From assembly GCF_035046485.1 (NCBI RefSeq), contig NC_085137.1:444172334-444236333 (forward strand): a stretch of 64,000 nucleotides of DNA, given 5' to 3'. Positions 33,725-46,597 of this stretch are shown piece after piece. Both the position numbers and the translations under genes were made by a program. The notes beneath the pieces are model-generated. The model searched no databases. It was not told the origin of the DNA and was given only the letters and a program-made list of their open reading frames with translations. The DNA is from Aedes albopictus (lineage: Eukaryota > Arthropoda > Insecta > Diptera > Culicidae). How positions within the stretch are numbered: the first letter of the stretch is position 1; each line of letters opens with the position of its first letter.

Positions 33725-36700
33725 GGTAAATCTCCAATACAAAAAAAAAACATTTTTTCCTTAAGGACAAACGTTTTGAAATCCCGCTTCAACAGTTCAT
33801 CAGAACTTCAAACGCACAAAACTCCAGAAGCAAGCTTCAAACAACAGTGCATTTTATTATTGTGTTCTTGCTCACTTGTAATAAGCTGAAAATAAGAAGA
33901 CCAGATGCGCTGGTTTTGTTTACGAAGAGATTTGTGCGCTCGAAATCGTAAATAGATGCCAAAGTCGGTCATTGTGACGGTTATTTTGGGATTCCAACAA
34001 GTCTGTCCTTAATAGAAGACTCAATTTGCAACAACTTTGCCGAAGATGATATTCTGTTTTATTGAACGTGTGAATTACAGTCGTTTCTATATAGAGGCAT
34101 ATATGACCCCTCCGACTCCAAAGGGTTAATAAATGTATTTGAAATGAATTCACTGTTCATCAAACCAGTATGATTGAGTAAACCGAGTAAAGCACAACCA
34201 TGCACATTTTCCTTCACTGCAACGATTGTGTAATGGATGCACCTACAGCGTAAACAATCATTATCGTAGTCGTCGTCGTCGGTCGTAGGCAACAGGATGA
34301 TGATGGCAATAAATGTGTCAACAGGGCAATATGAAAATTCCCTCTCGCACTAACTGTGTGAACCACATTGAACTTGACAGTGTGGGGGTTTTGTTTGTCG
34401 CGACGCTTGATTGGTGAAATGAGTTTATGGTTAGTGTAATTGTATTATGCTCACTTCTTTTTAGCATTACAATTCCATTGAGAAAAAGCTAAGAGTTTCA
34501 TTGATAGAGTATGGATTGATGAAGAGATAACTTTTCATAATACTAAATCATTCTAGTTTTCACGGGTTGCATAGCATGCATGAAATCATGTTGTGTTCAG
34601 GGAAGTGATAAGTTATTAATCTCAAAATCTTAAGCAAGGCTAGATTTGAACGTTACAACAAATTCTAATGATGTCATAATCTGCATGATACACAGGCCAC
34701 GCAAGAAATACCCATCTTGTAAAACACAAGCAATTTATAAATACTCAAAGATGTTCAAGATGTTACAGCTAGTGGTTGCACAATCCAATTAAAATTTCCG
34801 AATCATTGATTAACTGCCGCGAATCAGCCACCTCGCTGCTCGGTCCAGTTTCAAGTGTTTCCTCATCGGTCGCGGGATATCATAGAATTTGGTTTGCAAC
34901 CAACGAGAAGAAAGCTTATATTATTCAGCTTGTATGAGATGCATCTCCTGCTGTCTTTCCATCCACCACCCCCATTCATCCCCTTGGCCACACTTCGTAC
35001 TTACACGATCCACAGTGTACTCGCGGCGGCCGGCGTGGATCGAGCTTCGGTCAATTAAGCCGGATCCACGCAGCACGTTTTGAGGTTGTTTACCTAGAAG
35101 CACTTGACATTTCACATATCGCACGCGGTCTTAGCGCGGTTGCCCGCGCGGTACACTACTAGCCTGTTGCCGACACGCACGCACTCACTCACTCGCTCAG
35201 AACGGTTCTTGTCAGAAAAATATGAACTTTTCAGCAAATTGCAGTCAGATTGTACTGGTGAAATGGCTGACTGCCGTGGGTGACTGACGTCAATAAATTA
35301 CGTGACGAGATATTTACATGAAATAGCCATAGGATCAGGCAAACTAATAACAAAATTTGGATATTTTGGAATTTAAGAGTATCGGTAAAACAATCTAAAA
35401 ATGTTAACCTTTTTCGTAATTATTGAATGCTACCACAGCTGCTCTAAGACAGGGCAAGTACTTGCGGGAGATGGTAATTGTAAGCATTTTCATCTCATCG
35501 CCACGCTGTCAAAAATAGAATTTCGCGCGGAATGTGTTGCATCCGATGAGGCATACGATGACGGAGATGGTAAAAGTGAAGATGGTGCACAGTTGGTGGT
35601 GGGGAGGGGGGAGTTGATGCTACTCACTACCCAACAAAATCGGACAGTGGTATGAAATGATTCAGAAACGGTTTTCCTTGCCAAAATATGAAGATTGCAC
35701 GTGATGTGAGCTGCATGACATGTTGGAAAACAAACTTAAATTGCTAAGGTGTAGACAACTGGCAAAGAAGCTCCATTATCAGATCTTCTTTCAGATATTT
35801 ATTACCTGAAGCACACTGATACAAAATTAATGTAATTATAGTGGAAAGTGTCAAAAATAGGACCTCCTGTTCAAACAGCAGTCGGCAGTCAAAAAGTTTC
35901 TTATATTCTTTTAGGACCATAACGCCCGTACCCAGAACCACCACTTCTAACCGGCATCAACTGACTCCTCCCTCAGATGAATATCAGCCTGACTCGACAA
36001 ATATGCATCCAATTTGCATCGAACGTAACTCGTAAGTGGCGCCAAGCATTAGACCAAATGACTTGCAACTAAACCTTGGACGGATTCGTCACCGATTAAC
36101 GCGGCGATGCACCAAACTTAGCCCTCGGGCGATAGCCAAGCCACGCGCCCGGTTGCCGGCCGGGTGCTGCTAAGTCGAAATGCAATTATTTGAACATTTC
36201 ATAACGCGCTTTTTGCGCCCAAAACCGGCAACTGGCGAATGGTTTAACAAAAATTTAACAACATCCCATCACACAAGGCTGAGTGTTGAACTCCTGTTCG
36301 GAGCTGTCGCTTTTTTTTTTGGGTTTTCTACTAGGTACATAGGTAACATTGAGACAGCCATCATCGTTTTACCGTTTCGTATCGACCGGAACGGGGACCA
36401 TGCATCAGCAACAAAACCACACATCGATCCACCGACCGAAACTAGTCGCAGTCGTCCACTGTTGTAGTTGTCATCACCCCCTCGCCAGCGACCATATCCT
36501 CCTAGTCAGATTGTTTTCCACATTGGACGTTCGAAAGGATCCAAAATACGTGGAACTTTGAAGGTTGGAACTACAGTGGCGAACAACTATTTTGGTGAGG
36601 CCTCTCGGATAATCAAGTCTCGTAGTCGAGTAAAGCACAAGGCACCGAAGTCGAGCTAATAGTTGAAGTCATTTATACAAAAATAACGAGAAGACCAACG

Positions 36701-36805
36701 AATGTCATCAATATATTAAAAGATAGCTTAGTTTCGACACATTACAGGAAAAATATAGAAACGGAGCCAAAACTACTTCTAGTATTTATTACAGCGTGTG
36801 CCAAT
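33725..36805. other. Intergenic DNA without recognisable gene
   Basis: About 3 kb has no supported gene. GC is higher around 35000-35170 and 36100-36180, and short frames (34855, 35401, 36180, 36349) are present. None shows a domain, and I cannot define splice structure by eye. An undetected short exon is possible. Confidence 0.4.
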
Positions 36806-36809
36806 GATA

Positions 36810-37939
36810 GGAACCCTGTACCAGTTATGGCTACATTTTTTAATATCGGTTTCTTTTCGCAATATTTGCATGCATTTCTTATGGGATTAGCCATAATTGG
36901 TACACTATGGCGAAAAAGGGTGCAAGGAAGCCGATATTTTAAGGATAATGATTTATTTCTACCATAGCACTATAGGGGATTCCCATACAAGCAGGAGGAC
37001 AAAAATATTTTTATCACATTTTCGAGGATTTCTGAGTTGTCTGTAGCTGGTTCGGCCAAAATATATTGTTAATGAAGATTTTTAAGCATCTCGAACAAGT
37101 TTTGATAAGGACGTATTTTCAATATGAACGAATAACTGATGATATATTTTAAAAAAATTGGATTCCTTTATTTTTTTCCTATTTTTTTGTATTCTTCACT
37201 CGGAATGATCAAAATATTGTGGAGTTACTGCAAAAATGAGTTTCAAAGGGAATTTGCCTAATTTTTGTGAGAATCGTTGTTTAATCTCAAGGGGCATTCC
37301 CATGCAAAAATAACGCTGAATCTCCCAAGACCGCAATTTACCGCAGCATTTCGCATTGAAAATCAGTAGTGTTGACCTAAAGTTTGACCTTAAATTGATT
37401 TTGGGCCTGGGAATGTGTGGGAAAAAAAAAGATGCCGATTGACAAAATTCAAATTTCATGCCTTTTCCAACTTCTTCTTCTTCTTTTACCGTTTTTCTTA
37501 CAATTGTTCAACTATTTCACAAAACCACCTGTTTGCAAGAAAGCTTGCTTCATTACCTTACCAATGATGTATTGAAACCAATAGATAATAATGATATAAA
37601 TTAGAAAATATCGATTTGAAATTATATGTTGTTTTATAGCGAAAATCGATTTTTTTGGCTTTACTTAACTTTGATGCCCAAGCAAGAACCTTGAAATTCT
37701 GGGTTTCTCTTAGTTTATATGTTTATCATTGATAGAAAATTTCAGAACAAGCATTGGTGAAAGTCACTTTTCTGATTTTTGTCCGCCTGATACCCTATAG
37801 TGCATAGTTTGAGCAAAATGTGGAGTTTAAATGAGTGCAACCATCTTTCGTGAACGTGATATGTTGTTCACATTTTTAAAGGGTGAAAATCAATTATGGC
37901 GAATATTTGGTACGGTAGCCATAATTGGTACACTTACCC
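36810..37939. mobile_element. 1.13-kb TA-flanked element of family T, with nested insertion
   Basis: The left end GGAACCCTGTACCAGTTATG and the right end AATTGGTACACTTACCC are inverted. TA flanks at 36808-36809 and 37940-37941. The ends match the MITE at 15211-15401 (GTGTACCAGTT). An extra inner copy of the end motif (AGCCATAATTGGTACA) lies near 36890. A second element is inserted at 36975-37795. No transposase is seen. Confidence 0.6.
36975..37795. mobile_element. 821-bp TIR element nested in 36810-37939
   Basis: The left end GGGGATTCCC...GGAGGACAAAAAT and the right end ATTTTTGTCCGCC...TACCC are inverted. TA flanks at 36973-36974 and 37796-37797, within a wider GCACTATA/TATAGTGC symmetry. 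The interior is AT-rich. The 87-codon reverse frame at 37196 has no domain. Confidence 0.55.
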
Positions 37940-38406
37940 TACCCAACTTTTTGATTTCAATCTAAATATCATTTTTCGTCATCTAATCGATTTAAACATT
38001 TTTTGGAAGGGTTTTTTTTAATTCGCGTTTTTTTTTTTGATTGATTGATTTGTCTTTATTATAAAGAGACTTTCATTTTTTTTCGTGTAATTTTAAAGAA
38101 AATAATCTTGGAGTGCATTCAACTTTCCTAAACTCTTTTTCTGTAATAGAATGATTGAAAGGTTTTTTGATATATAATTGTTTTTGCGATTCAATACAAA
38201 AGAACAATGACTTCTGAAAGGTAACCAAAACATATGTTTTCAATGAATTAGAAAAAAATGTTAATACCTACGCATTAAAAGACACAAAAACCATTTCAGG
38301 ATTTATAGAACAGTCCTAAATATCAGCCAAAATATAATAGTTTTGATTGCCCTGGAAAAAAATATAAAAATGCTCAAACTATACCCGAGGGGTTCGGTGA
38401 TTTTTT

Positions 38407-38583
38407 TTTAATTTGTTTTAATGAAATTTTTAGCCCTAGGCTAGTTCATCCCGGGACCCACGCTTTACTTCCCTTCCGAAGGAAGAACTAACATTTTGTG
38501 AGTTTGTCGGGAGTGGGATTGGATCTCACGTCCTTGGCGTGATAATCAAGTGTTCTAATCATCACACCAGGTCCGCTCCACTA
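38407..38583 (-). mobile_element. tRNA-derived SINE family S2, fuller copy
   Basis: From tail to head on the + strand it reads AGCCCTAGGCTAGTTCATCC, CCTTCCGAAGGAAG, then GGGATTGGATCTC (B-box complement) and CACACCAGGTCCGCTCCAC (head). It ends beside the host sequence TAGAGGG. Confidence 0.7.
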
Positions 38584-38935
38584 GAGGGTTGAATATCCAT
38601 GTTTCATTTTTAGCAGATATTAGTTGAAATGGCAAATTTACGCGAACTTAGTTTAGGCTGTTGCACTCGAGCATTTAAGTCACATTAGCGTTTGATTATG
38701 AAGCAACCGTCTTGTTATAAATATTTTGTATAATTTGAAACTTTGATACATTTTTAAAAGATGTTTTGATTTTGTTTTAAAAAACCTACGTAATCTTAAA
38801 ATGAGGGGATTTTTGGTGTTATTTCTTGAAAAAATAAATAATAAAATGTGTTCCAGCGTTCTTTATGATTTCTGAGATCTGAGGCTTCGGAGGATCTATG
38901 GACACATTTTCGCTACATTTCTGGTGGGAATACTA

Positions 38936-39892
38936 CACACCAAATTTTCCTTCAGTCATCCAGCAATCCAAATTGCTGAAAGCATTTCACACACCAAATT
39001 TTCCTTCAGTCATCCAGCAATCCAAATTGCTGAAAGCATTTCAGCAAAACAAGTTTTTGCTGATATGCAGCACACCTTCATTACTTTACTGGTTTTCAGT
39101 TTTCCATAATACTGTATAACAGCAAGCACTTTGTTATTTGCTGCTAATCAGTACTCCAAATGTCAAAATATTATAAACCAGCAATCGATTTATGAATTCG
39201 CTGTAAATCAGCAAAAAAATTTGCTGAACGTATATCGGCAATAGCATTTTTGCTGAAAATCAGCAAATTGGTCGAACTGTCAACAAAGGACCTAAAACAA
39301 ATTTATTGTTTCAGTTTCCCGTCGTTATAAAGTGCTCTTTATTAATTGTAGTTATGTTTAATCCTCAAACTACAATTAGAATCATGAAAACCATACGAGG
39401 ATATCTTACAGAAGAGCTGTTCAGTAAGTAGATATAAAAATTGTTAAATCAAAATGTGATTTTTTTTGTCATTTTTCACTTTTAGCACTGGTGTTGGATG
39501 TTTCAGAAGCAGAACATTTGTATTCGAGCTGGATGTGCCATGGGAGTAAATTAAGATGATTGAAAATTAAATATGAAAATAGTACTGAAATGTTATTGAC
39601 TACAATATTTCAAATAAAACAATCTCATTCTTCTTAATTGTGTTTTGATTGAGATTGAATCTAAAAATCACTGCAAAACCAAAAAAAAAAGTGACTCGAC
39701 CATCGATTGCTGGTTAACCAGCAAATTCAAAATTCATAGTGCTGATCGTTCAGCAAACGAGCTGTCACTTTTCTGGATTTTGGCATTGCTGATTGATCAG
39801 CAAGTTTTACTTTGCTGGAAGAGTTGCTGGACTTACAGCACAAAAAAAATCAGCAAAAATTTGCTGATTTCCAGCAATAAAAATTTGGTGTG
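38936..39892. mobile_element. 957-bp TIR element packed with TTTGCTGA/TCAGCAAA motifs
   Basis: The ends CACACCAAATTTT and AAATTTGGTGTG are inverted, with TA flanks (38934-38935 and 39893-39894). The first 54 bp are tandemly duplicated exactly (38936-38989 and 38990-39043), so the left terminus is doubled. TCAGCAAA and its inverse TTTGCTGA recur over a dozen times, mostly near the ends, as transposase-binding subterminal repeats do in some DNA transposons. The 73-, 61- and 98-codon frames have no domain. Confidence 0.6.
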
Positions 39893-39899
39893 TAGAGAT

Positions 39900-41620
39900 G
39901 TCCCGGAAACTTGTGAAAAAATCCAATCGATTTCCAAATAAAAAAAATAATAATAGTTTTGAGGGCCTGAAAACTATGATTATTTATTTTATTATTACTG
40001 TTTTTTTTTTTTTTTGAAACATGGTGATGACTTTCCTTTTCATTTGTCTTTTTGAGACGTTTCTGAACATCGTAAAAAAACTTAAAGATCATTTATTTTG
40101 GATCTTCCGGTCACCTGGTTCTCCGGAGACGTGACCAGATTTCGAGCAGAATTGATCCATGATGGCTACATTTTGATCCACACGATTTCATTTCTCTTTG
40201 AAATTTTTCCAGAGTTCATCATCAAAGAAAAATACTTTGGTTCTATCTTGCATATATGGGAGCGATTTGTCGAATCACCCCTCGTCACATTTTGTACTGG
40301 GCGGAGCTGTCAAACAGCTGTCAACAGGTGATTTCAAAAAAATTTCTTCGAAATAGATTTAAGGTACCAAAATGAGGTTCTAAAAATCTGAAAAAAAAAA
40401 TCATAGTGGCTCAGAAAAACGTGCTCCTTCGTATCAAATTAAAAAATCAACACATTTTTTTAAATTTGAAAACCCAATAACAAAAGAAACTAGCTGTCTC
40501 CTGCAAACTTACAATATAATTCTCTATATTCCAAAAGTAATATTTTAAAAACTAAACAACAAACATCTGTTTTTTCATATATTACGCCAAATTTCAATTT
40601 TTCCTAAATTTCCTAAAATTCCCTGATAAATTCGATACCTTTCAAACAAAAAAAAAGAAGATTAAAATTGTCCACCCTGATAAAAAGTTACGACTTTTCA
40701 ATTTATAGTTTTGAAAATTTCTGATGAGCCACAAACCCTTGGTAGGTTTCAAGGTTTCGATTTTCTATGGGATGCCTGAAATTCATAGAGCATTTCCAGC
40801 CCAAAACACGAAAAAAATTGCCATTTCTGACTCGTTATTTTTCACTTTGAATATGTTTTCGATCATGCACTGGATTTCATGAATCATTTACTTTTGCATC
40901 AACCATAACCAACCATTTTACCTTAACTAATTTTTTTGGATAGGGCGTTTGAAATAACGAAAAAATTTCTTAAAAAAAATTTTACTCGAACGGTTTATTG
41001 TAAAGAAATTATGTTTTCGAGGATATTTGAACATATCTCAAGGACTTTCAGAAAAAAAACTGAATACACTGAGAAATATATTCATCGCGGATTTATGTTG
41101 GATGTTATATATTCTCCTTTTTTTTTCAAAAAACCAAACGCTTTGATTTTTTTATCACTTTGCCACTTTGCCTGTTGACTTGTCAAGAGGGGGATGATAA
41201 AAAATAAATGTTTTCGATGAAAAATAACCCAAACAAATAGGCAAAATCGTCAAACTCATCGGATTTGTTTGGAAATTTTCTCGACGACTCTAATTTCACT
41301 ATAAAACTTTTAAATTTCTTAAATAATTTATTTGTGTCCCCCCTCAAAATGTCGATGTCCGAAAAAAAAATTCCGAAGGGGGGGGGGGGGGGGGGGGTGT
41401 TTGTGACAAAAGAGAAAATTGATATTTGTGTCAGCCTAAGCAAACAGAAACATTTTTTGAGATTTAGACATCGAAAATAGATTCTACGTACAGATTTCAA
41501 TGAGAAACTATGCATAATTGTTTTCCTACTTTCAATCTAAGTATGATTGTTACAGTGAATTTGTTGTGAAATGTTATTCGAGATTTTTCTACTGATCTAG
41601 TGTTCTTATAAAAAAAAAGA
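39900..41620. other. AT-rich DNA without recognisable gene
   Basis: Frames at 39645, 40098, 40936, 41183 and 41265 lack domains. The 77-codon frame at 40098 looks the least repetitive, but I recognise nothing in it. Confidence 0.35.
41378..41397. repeat. Poly-G tract (20 G)
   Basis: An uninterrupted run of 20 G. It has G-quadruplex potential and is a likely spot for sequencing or assembly length error. Confidence 0.85.
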
Positions 41621-41626
41621 TCAATT

Positions 41627-42880
41627 GGTCGGCGTTAAGTCAGAGGGGACCAAGTGACAAAATTAGATTTTAGGGCATTTGATTAAGAATTACTTAAGCT
41701 ACTTGGAACATTAAACCAATTTTCTTAATGTTACAATTAACGAGAGTTATAGCACAATTTTATTTTGATTGAACTGCAAAAATCGATAATAGTGTGCAGT
41801 CAGAGTGGACCATATGCTTAATGTCAAGAGAGTTGAAAAAATACGTATTGGTTAAAATCCAATAAATAAGATAGTTTATCATCAAAATGTGATACGTTTC
41901 CAAATCGTATGACTCCCTAACGCATTTTCTGATGATTATTGATCAAGAAAGCGCGTAAAAATCCATTTTATTATGGTCAATATCGTATTTTACAGATCAT
42001 CGTGTTGAAGCATATTGTGGCATTTCGCGTGCAGACATAGTGGACCATGTGTCTCTAAGGGCCAATTTCTTCACCTCGGCTTAACCGGTAAGCCAGGCTT
42101 ACCCATACAGTTAAACCTGGCTTAACGCTTGAGCCAGGGTGAAGAAATCGCCCTTTAAGAAAAATAGTTGAATTTACCTTATTCTTCGTAATCCTTTCCA
42201 AATCAAAATATGTTTGTTTAGTAGCTGCTGGGTAGCATATTGAAATGTACCAATACTCGTTTCATGAAGAAATTGATTTTACCGATTATTTAAGAATTGT
42301 GTACTTGGTTCACTCTGTCTGAACGAATTTTTGAAAAATGGTAGTCCTCTGAATAAATGATTATGAACTGTGTAACTACAATATTTCTAAAACGTACCAA
42401 ACTATGAAAATGCATTCAAGAGTTGTTGGCTATTAAATGTTCAAGTCCACTCTGACTGAACATAAAAATTGAAAATGGTAATCAACAGTGTAATAACAGA
42501 AATATCAAATTACAAACATCCTGCTCACATTATACACCACTCCTATTAACTGTTGTCCTACTTGTGCATTATTTTTTTTATTATCAAATATGTAAGAACT
42601 TGAGTGTGAACTGTAGTTGATTGAAGATTTTCCAAAAACCGTTCAGTCAGAGTGGACTAAGTACAATAAATTACTTAGCAATATCTCGGTTTTAAGCTTT
42701 ATTTTACGTTTTTTCGCAATCAATACAGAGCGATGCTATGATGAATAACTATTAAGATTTATGGCAAAAATTCAAGAACATTTGTTGAAAAACTCAAAAC
42801 TTATAGAGTTGCAAACTTTAAAGTCGTTTTTTAGAAATTAAGTAGAAGACACATGGTTCTCTCTTACTTAACGCCGACCA
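41627..42880. mobile_element. 1254-bp TIR element with subterminal GTCAGAGTGGACCA repeats
   Basis: The ends GGTCGGCGTTAAGT and ACTTAACGCCGACC are inverted. The best flanking duplication is AATT (41623-41626 and 42881-42884), although the palindrome CAATTG leaves the exact edge open. The interior carries at least five diverged copies of GTCAGAGTGGACCA in both orientations (near 41640, 41800, 42032, 42310, 42450 and 42645). No transposase frame is seen. Superfamily unknown. Confidence 0.65.
42059..42153. mobile_element. 95-bp mini-hairpin nested in 41627-42880
   Basis: GGGCCAATTTCTTCACC at the left is the inverse of GGTGAAGAAATCGCCC at the right. The interior repeats GGCTTAA/TTAAGCC-like blocks, giving a compact stem. 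The target duplication is unclear. Confidence 0.6.
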
Positions 42881-42980
42881 ATTGTTTCTCAGATGTGTAA
42901 TTTTTAAGACTGCAACATTTAACAATACTCATTTTTATATTTTTATTTTTATTTTATTTTTTTATTTACTGTAACTCAAG

Positions 42981-43165
42981 TTGTGCGGCTCCGTGCCCAT
43001 GGTCGTGCGGCCAGTGTCACCAAGCTCTTAGTCGCATCGTGCTGAGCAGCGTGGGTTCGATTCCCGCCGCAGTTGTCAGGAGAGGTTTTCGGCTGTGCCA
43101 CTGGGCGTTGCCTGCTAGTCCGTTGTCTTGTGTCGTGCTTCCTTAAAAATAAAGCGAAAAAGCTC
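42981..43165 (+). mobile_element. tRNA-derived SINE (family S3)
   Basis: The tRNA-like head (near 43000-43070) has a perfect B-box GGGTTCGATTCCC at 43053-43065. Downstream GTGCCACTGGGCGTTGCC and GTCCGTTGTC match the S3 copy at 15811. The 63-codon reverse frame is a shadow. Confidence 0.7.
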
Positions 43166-43625
43166 ACTGGAAAAATGAACGTGTCCGTGGCTTGAAAAAG
43201 TATGGTGGGATGTGGACAAAATATTATGCAAAGTTTTTTCCACTAAAATATGTGTGTAGAATCCATTTTGATATCAAAAATATCAGAAAAAAAATATTTT
43301 GGCTTGCTTTGAAAATCTATGAAAAAATCGAAAAACAATAGTCAGAAGCATTTCACCATCCTGAGCCATTTGACAAATTTTGAGACTGAAGTCCGCTATC
43401 CACCGAAACATAATAAAAATAGCAAAAAAAATTATTTAAGATATCTAGCGCATGATCAAAATTTCATTCAAATTGAAAAATATCGAGTCAAATTTGGTAT
43501 TTTTTTTCGTGATTTGGGTTAGAACTGCTCTATAGATAAAGTTCAAGAATACCAAAAAAGCTTTAAACTAAAATTCTTCTTACTTGTCAAAAACGACGCC
43601 TTCAGAATCCTACTAACCAACTTAG

Positions 43626-43945
43626 GCAGAGGTTCCCAACCTTTTTGAGGTGGCGACCCCCTTCAAAAATTGACAAAACATCTGGGGCCCAATGAAAATT
43701 TTTAGAAAAAAAAACGGAATCGGGTTGTTTGGGTATAGTGACAAAGTCAGAAGTTTACTGTGGGTGGGATTTGCGATGATTAAAGATACTTTATTTATTT
43801 GACACTTATTTTTTGTAAAAAATGATGCCATGTACATTCAATTTGAGTCGTAGTTTAAAAGTAGGGGCACAGCCGAAATTTTTCTTCTAAAAGGTTTTAA
43901 TACGGAAAATTTGTTTCTCAAATTGAGGCTCTTGGTGGTGGCGGT
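43626..43945 (-). mobile_element. Truncated hAT-type MITE (same family as 33240)
   Basis: It begins CAGAGGTTCCCAACCTTTTT and follows, inverted, the order of 33400-33711 as far as the GGTGGTGGCGGTAAGG block. The other end is absent, so it is a one-ended copy. The 71-codon reverse frame matches in position the shadow frame of the complete copy. Confidence 0.7.
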
Positions 43946-43949
43946 AAGG

Positions 43950-46210
43950 GTTTGGTAGTGGTTAACCCTAATAAAAAAAATAGGAAACGGGTTTAACGAA
44001 TGTCGCGCTAAATTCCTGTTTCTCAACCCCTCCTAGAGATATCAAAATTTGTAATTCTCCTGGAAACCTATTCTGAAATATCCGCAAAGACAGTTTGGCG
44101 AAATATAACAGAATTCATGTTTTTTCTTCTTCAGAATGGTGAATTTGACCAAAAATGGGGTATTCTAACCAATACCACCGTAAATTTGTTCTGAAAAAAA
44201 AACTGCCTAAAGTCCTAAAAAAAAGTTTCCCTTCTCAAAATTGTTATTGCAAATAAACTTACCGCCTTTCAGCATCCCCAACCGTAGGAGAAAGCAAAAC
44301 GTGAGTCAAAAAAAGGCTACAACCAAACATGGATCCCATTGTATATGTTACGCCAGTGCAGAGGTGGCAGGCAGCTCGTTTTCTGCCATGTCATGTTCGA
44401 ACCAGTTGGTAGTTGCTTGCTGCCGAAAAGTCATCGATTTTATTTTGCACGTTGGTTCCTTTTTTTTTTTTTGGAGCCGAGGATGTTTAACGTTGAGGTG
44501 CCTCTGCCTGAACGTTGTGGATCCGGTCCGGTTGCAAGGATAGCACTTTTTCCACTGGTCAAGTAAAGTTCGTCAGAATACTGAAATAGCAGCGACAGCA
44601 GTACAGCCAAGCGATAAGGAACCGAAGCGGAACACGTGGCCGGCGATGGCGGTGTGTGGGAGTTGTCAATGTGACGGGTACTAAATACCAGGTCCCAGGA
44701 ATGCACTTTACAGAGAGAATATGCCTTATCGGGGAGGCACTAACTCCCGGTTTAAGAGTCGGTAACTTAGGCGTCGGGTCGGAAGCGCCCAAGTACACAG
44801 TGTTAGTCGACAAAGCTCCACACCAAGCCGCTCGCCGGTTGCATCAAGGAGGGAATTTAGATAAGAGCCACCACTCGCCGAGTTCGTGGTTGGGAATAAT
44901 GAAATGAAGCATTTCTCGACACACGTCTCCACCAGCAGCGGCGGCACTGCCATCAGTCGTGCGGAACGGGGTTTTGTCAAAAACCTGAAGCTCCTGCTGT
45001 CCGGAATGCTGCAGGTACCTAGGTAAGCACCGTCATTCGGAAATGACGTCGTCCTTTCAGCATCTCATCCTGGCGGAGACAGACAACATTGTAGGCCGCG
45101 TTGCTGCTGCTGCTACTATTATCCACTTCTATGTTGAGCAAACGAGAATGGAAGAGCTTATTTTCTTTATAACGTATGCGCATATGTGTCTGGAATAAAA
45201 GCAGTTGAGCTGCTCTGGGCCCTGCTGTTGGGTTGCCATATCGTGGGGATGGCGATATCAGTTGAAAGCTTTCCAGATCTGGATAGTTAGCACTAAATAA
45301 TTCTACGGGTGAACTGCAGTGAAACTAGTCAGCTTCTCTACATTGTTCTCATGTCTCGGTACCTGTTTTGCTACGTTATCCGTCTTCCTACCCCCACATT
45401 GAACAATTCATTTACAGAGTACAGCTTTTACACGGAAATAATCCTTACGCCAACATTTCTAATCGCTGGCGCCCATCCAGACAGCATGAGGTGCTCTCAA
45501 GCACTTTGTTTCCCCTGGATGGGTTGTAATTAACACAATAAATAGGCTCCCGCCAGGAAATTTCATCAACAACTTGTCTAGTTGTGGTGGACTTGTTTGA
45601 TTGAGATTTCCGTAAAGAAAGTCTGAGTAAACAGCACGTGTGCCCTACATACGCGATAAGTGATTGCAGAATACCTTGCGTCACATGTAGATGTACAGTT
45701 GGGTTTTCTATAACACAGTGGTTCCAAAACTTCTTAATATGGGACGGAATTGGCAATTTTCAAAATTTCGCGGCACTACCACAATTTGTTAAAAAAGTTC
45801 TACATCATTCCAAATAAACTGTCATTCCCTATTTTCAAGTAACAAAAAAAACTTTCAGTGACATTTTTCCTTAAATCTTTAAGGAACTTTGTTTTTAAAT
45901 CATGTACTGATTTATCGACCGTATTCTATAATTAACTTGATGATTTTGTGGCTATATCGGTCTCTTTCTACTCATAAGTATAAGGGAGTAGAGATCAAAG
46001 TGGATAATGAAATGATAGATATGATAGAATTCGCTAGGTAGCGAACAAGTGTGAAAATTTTATAGAAGTATTGAAAGAATACATCGAATGCGTGAAACAA
46101 TCAAAACATTTAAAAATGCTGTTTCAAGTATTTTAACGAAAATTCATGCATATGGCAATAAATTTAAACTTTTAAAAATATTTTCCATAAAAACGTGGAC
46201 CTGGACATTC
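43950..46210. other. Intergenic DNA without recognisable gene
   Basis: Frames on both strands at 44241-45000 and 45309-45756 lack domains. A CAGTGGTTCCAAAACTT block at 45716 resembles a hAT-type end but has no partner, so I treat it as a possible fragment only. Confidence 0.35.
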
Positions 46211-46212
46211 TA

Positions 46213-46373
46213 CCCAAGCAACACACATGTCATATAAAAGTTACGACAGTGCTTGTTTTGGTTGTATAAAAGGTAATTTGAGGTAATTATAGCATTGTGT
46301 TATAAACATGTCATATTTACATTCCAAACAACTGAAACATGCACAGACGTAACTCTTATACGACGTGCTTGGG
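46213..46373. mobile_element. 161-bp TA-flanked MITE (CCCAAGCA ends)
   Basis: The ends CCCAAGCA and TGCTTGGG are inverted, with TA at 46211-46212 and 46374-46375. The design is like the MITE at 30435. An internal ATGTCATAT motif occurs near each end. Confidence 0.65.
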
Positions 46374-46597
46374 TATGGAATAGTCGAAGATTTTGCAAAC
46401 AAAAAAAAACGATTTCATCTATGAAATCGTGAAACTTTTTCATGAAGAAAATACAGAAATGTCGTAAAGTGACAGTAAAACTAAACACTGAAGATTTACT
46501 ACAAACTAAACAAGTAACAATTACATATTAAAACTCAAAAATGTCTGAAGTGATATTACTAGCATAAATTTGGGTCAAACATCTGGAGGGAAAAGAC

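Noticed and set aside
45716..45900. Complete hAT MITE
   Set aside because: One end (CAGTGGTTCCAAAACTT) is seen, but no inverted partner or 8-bp duplication.
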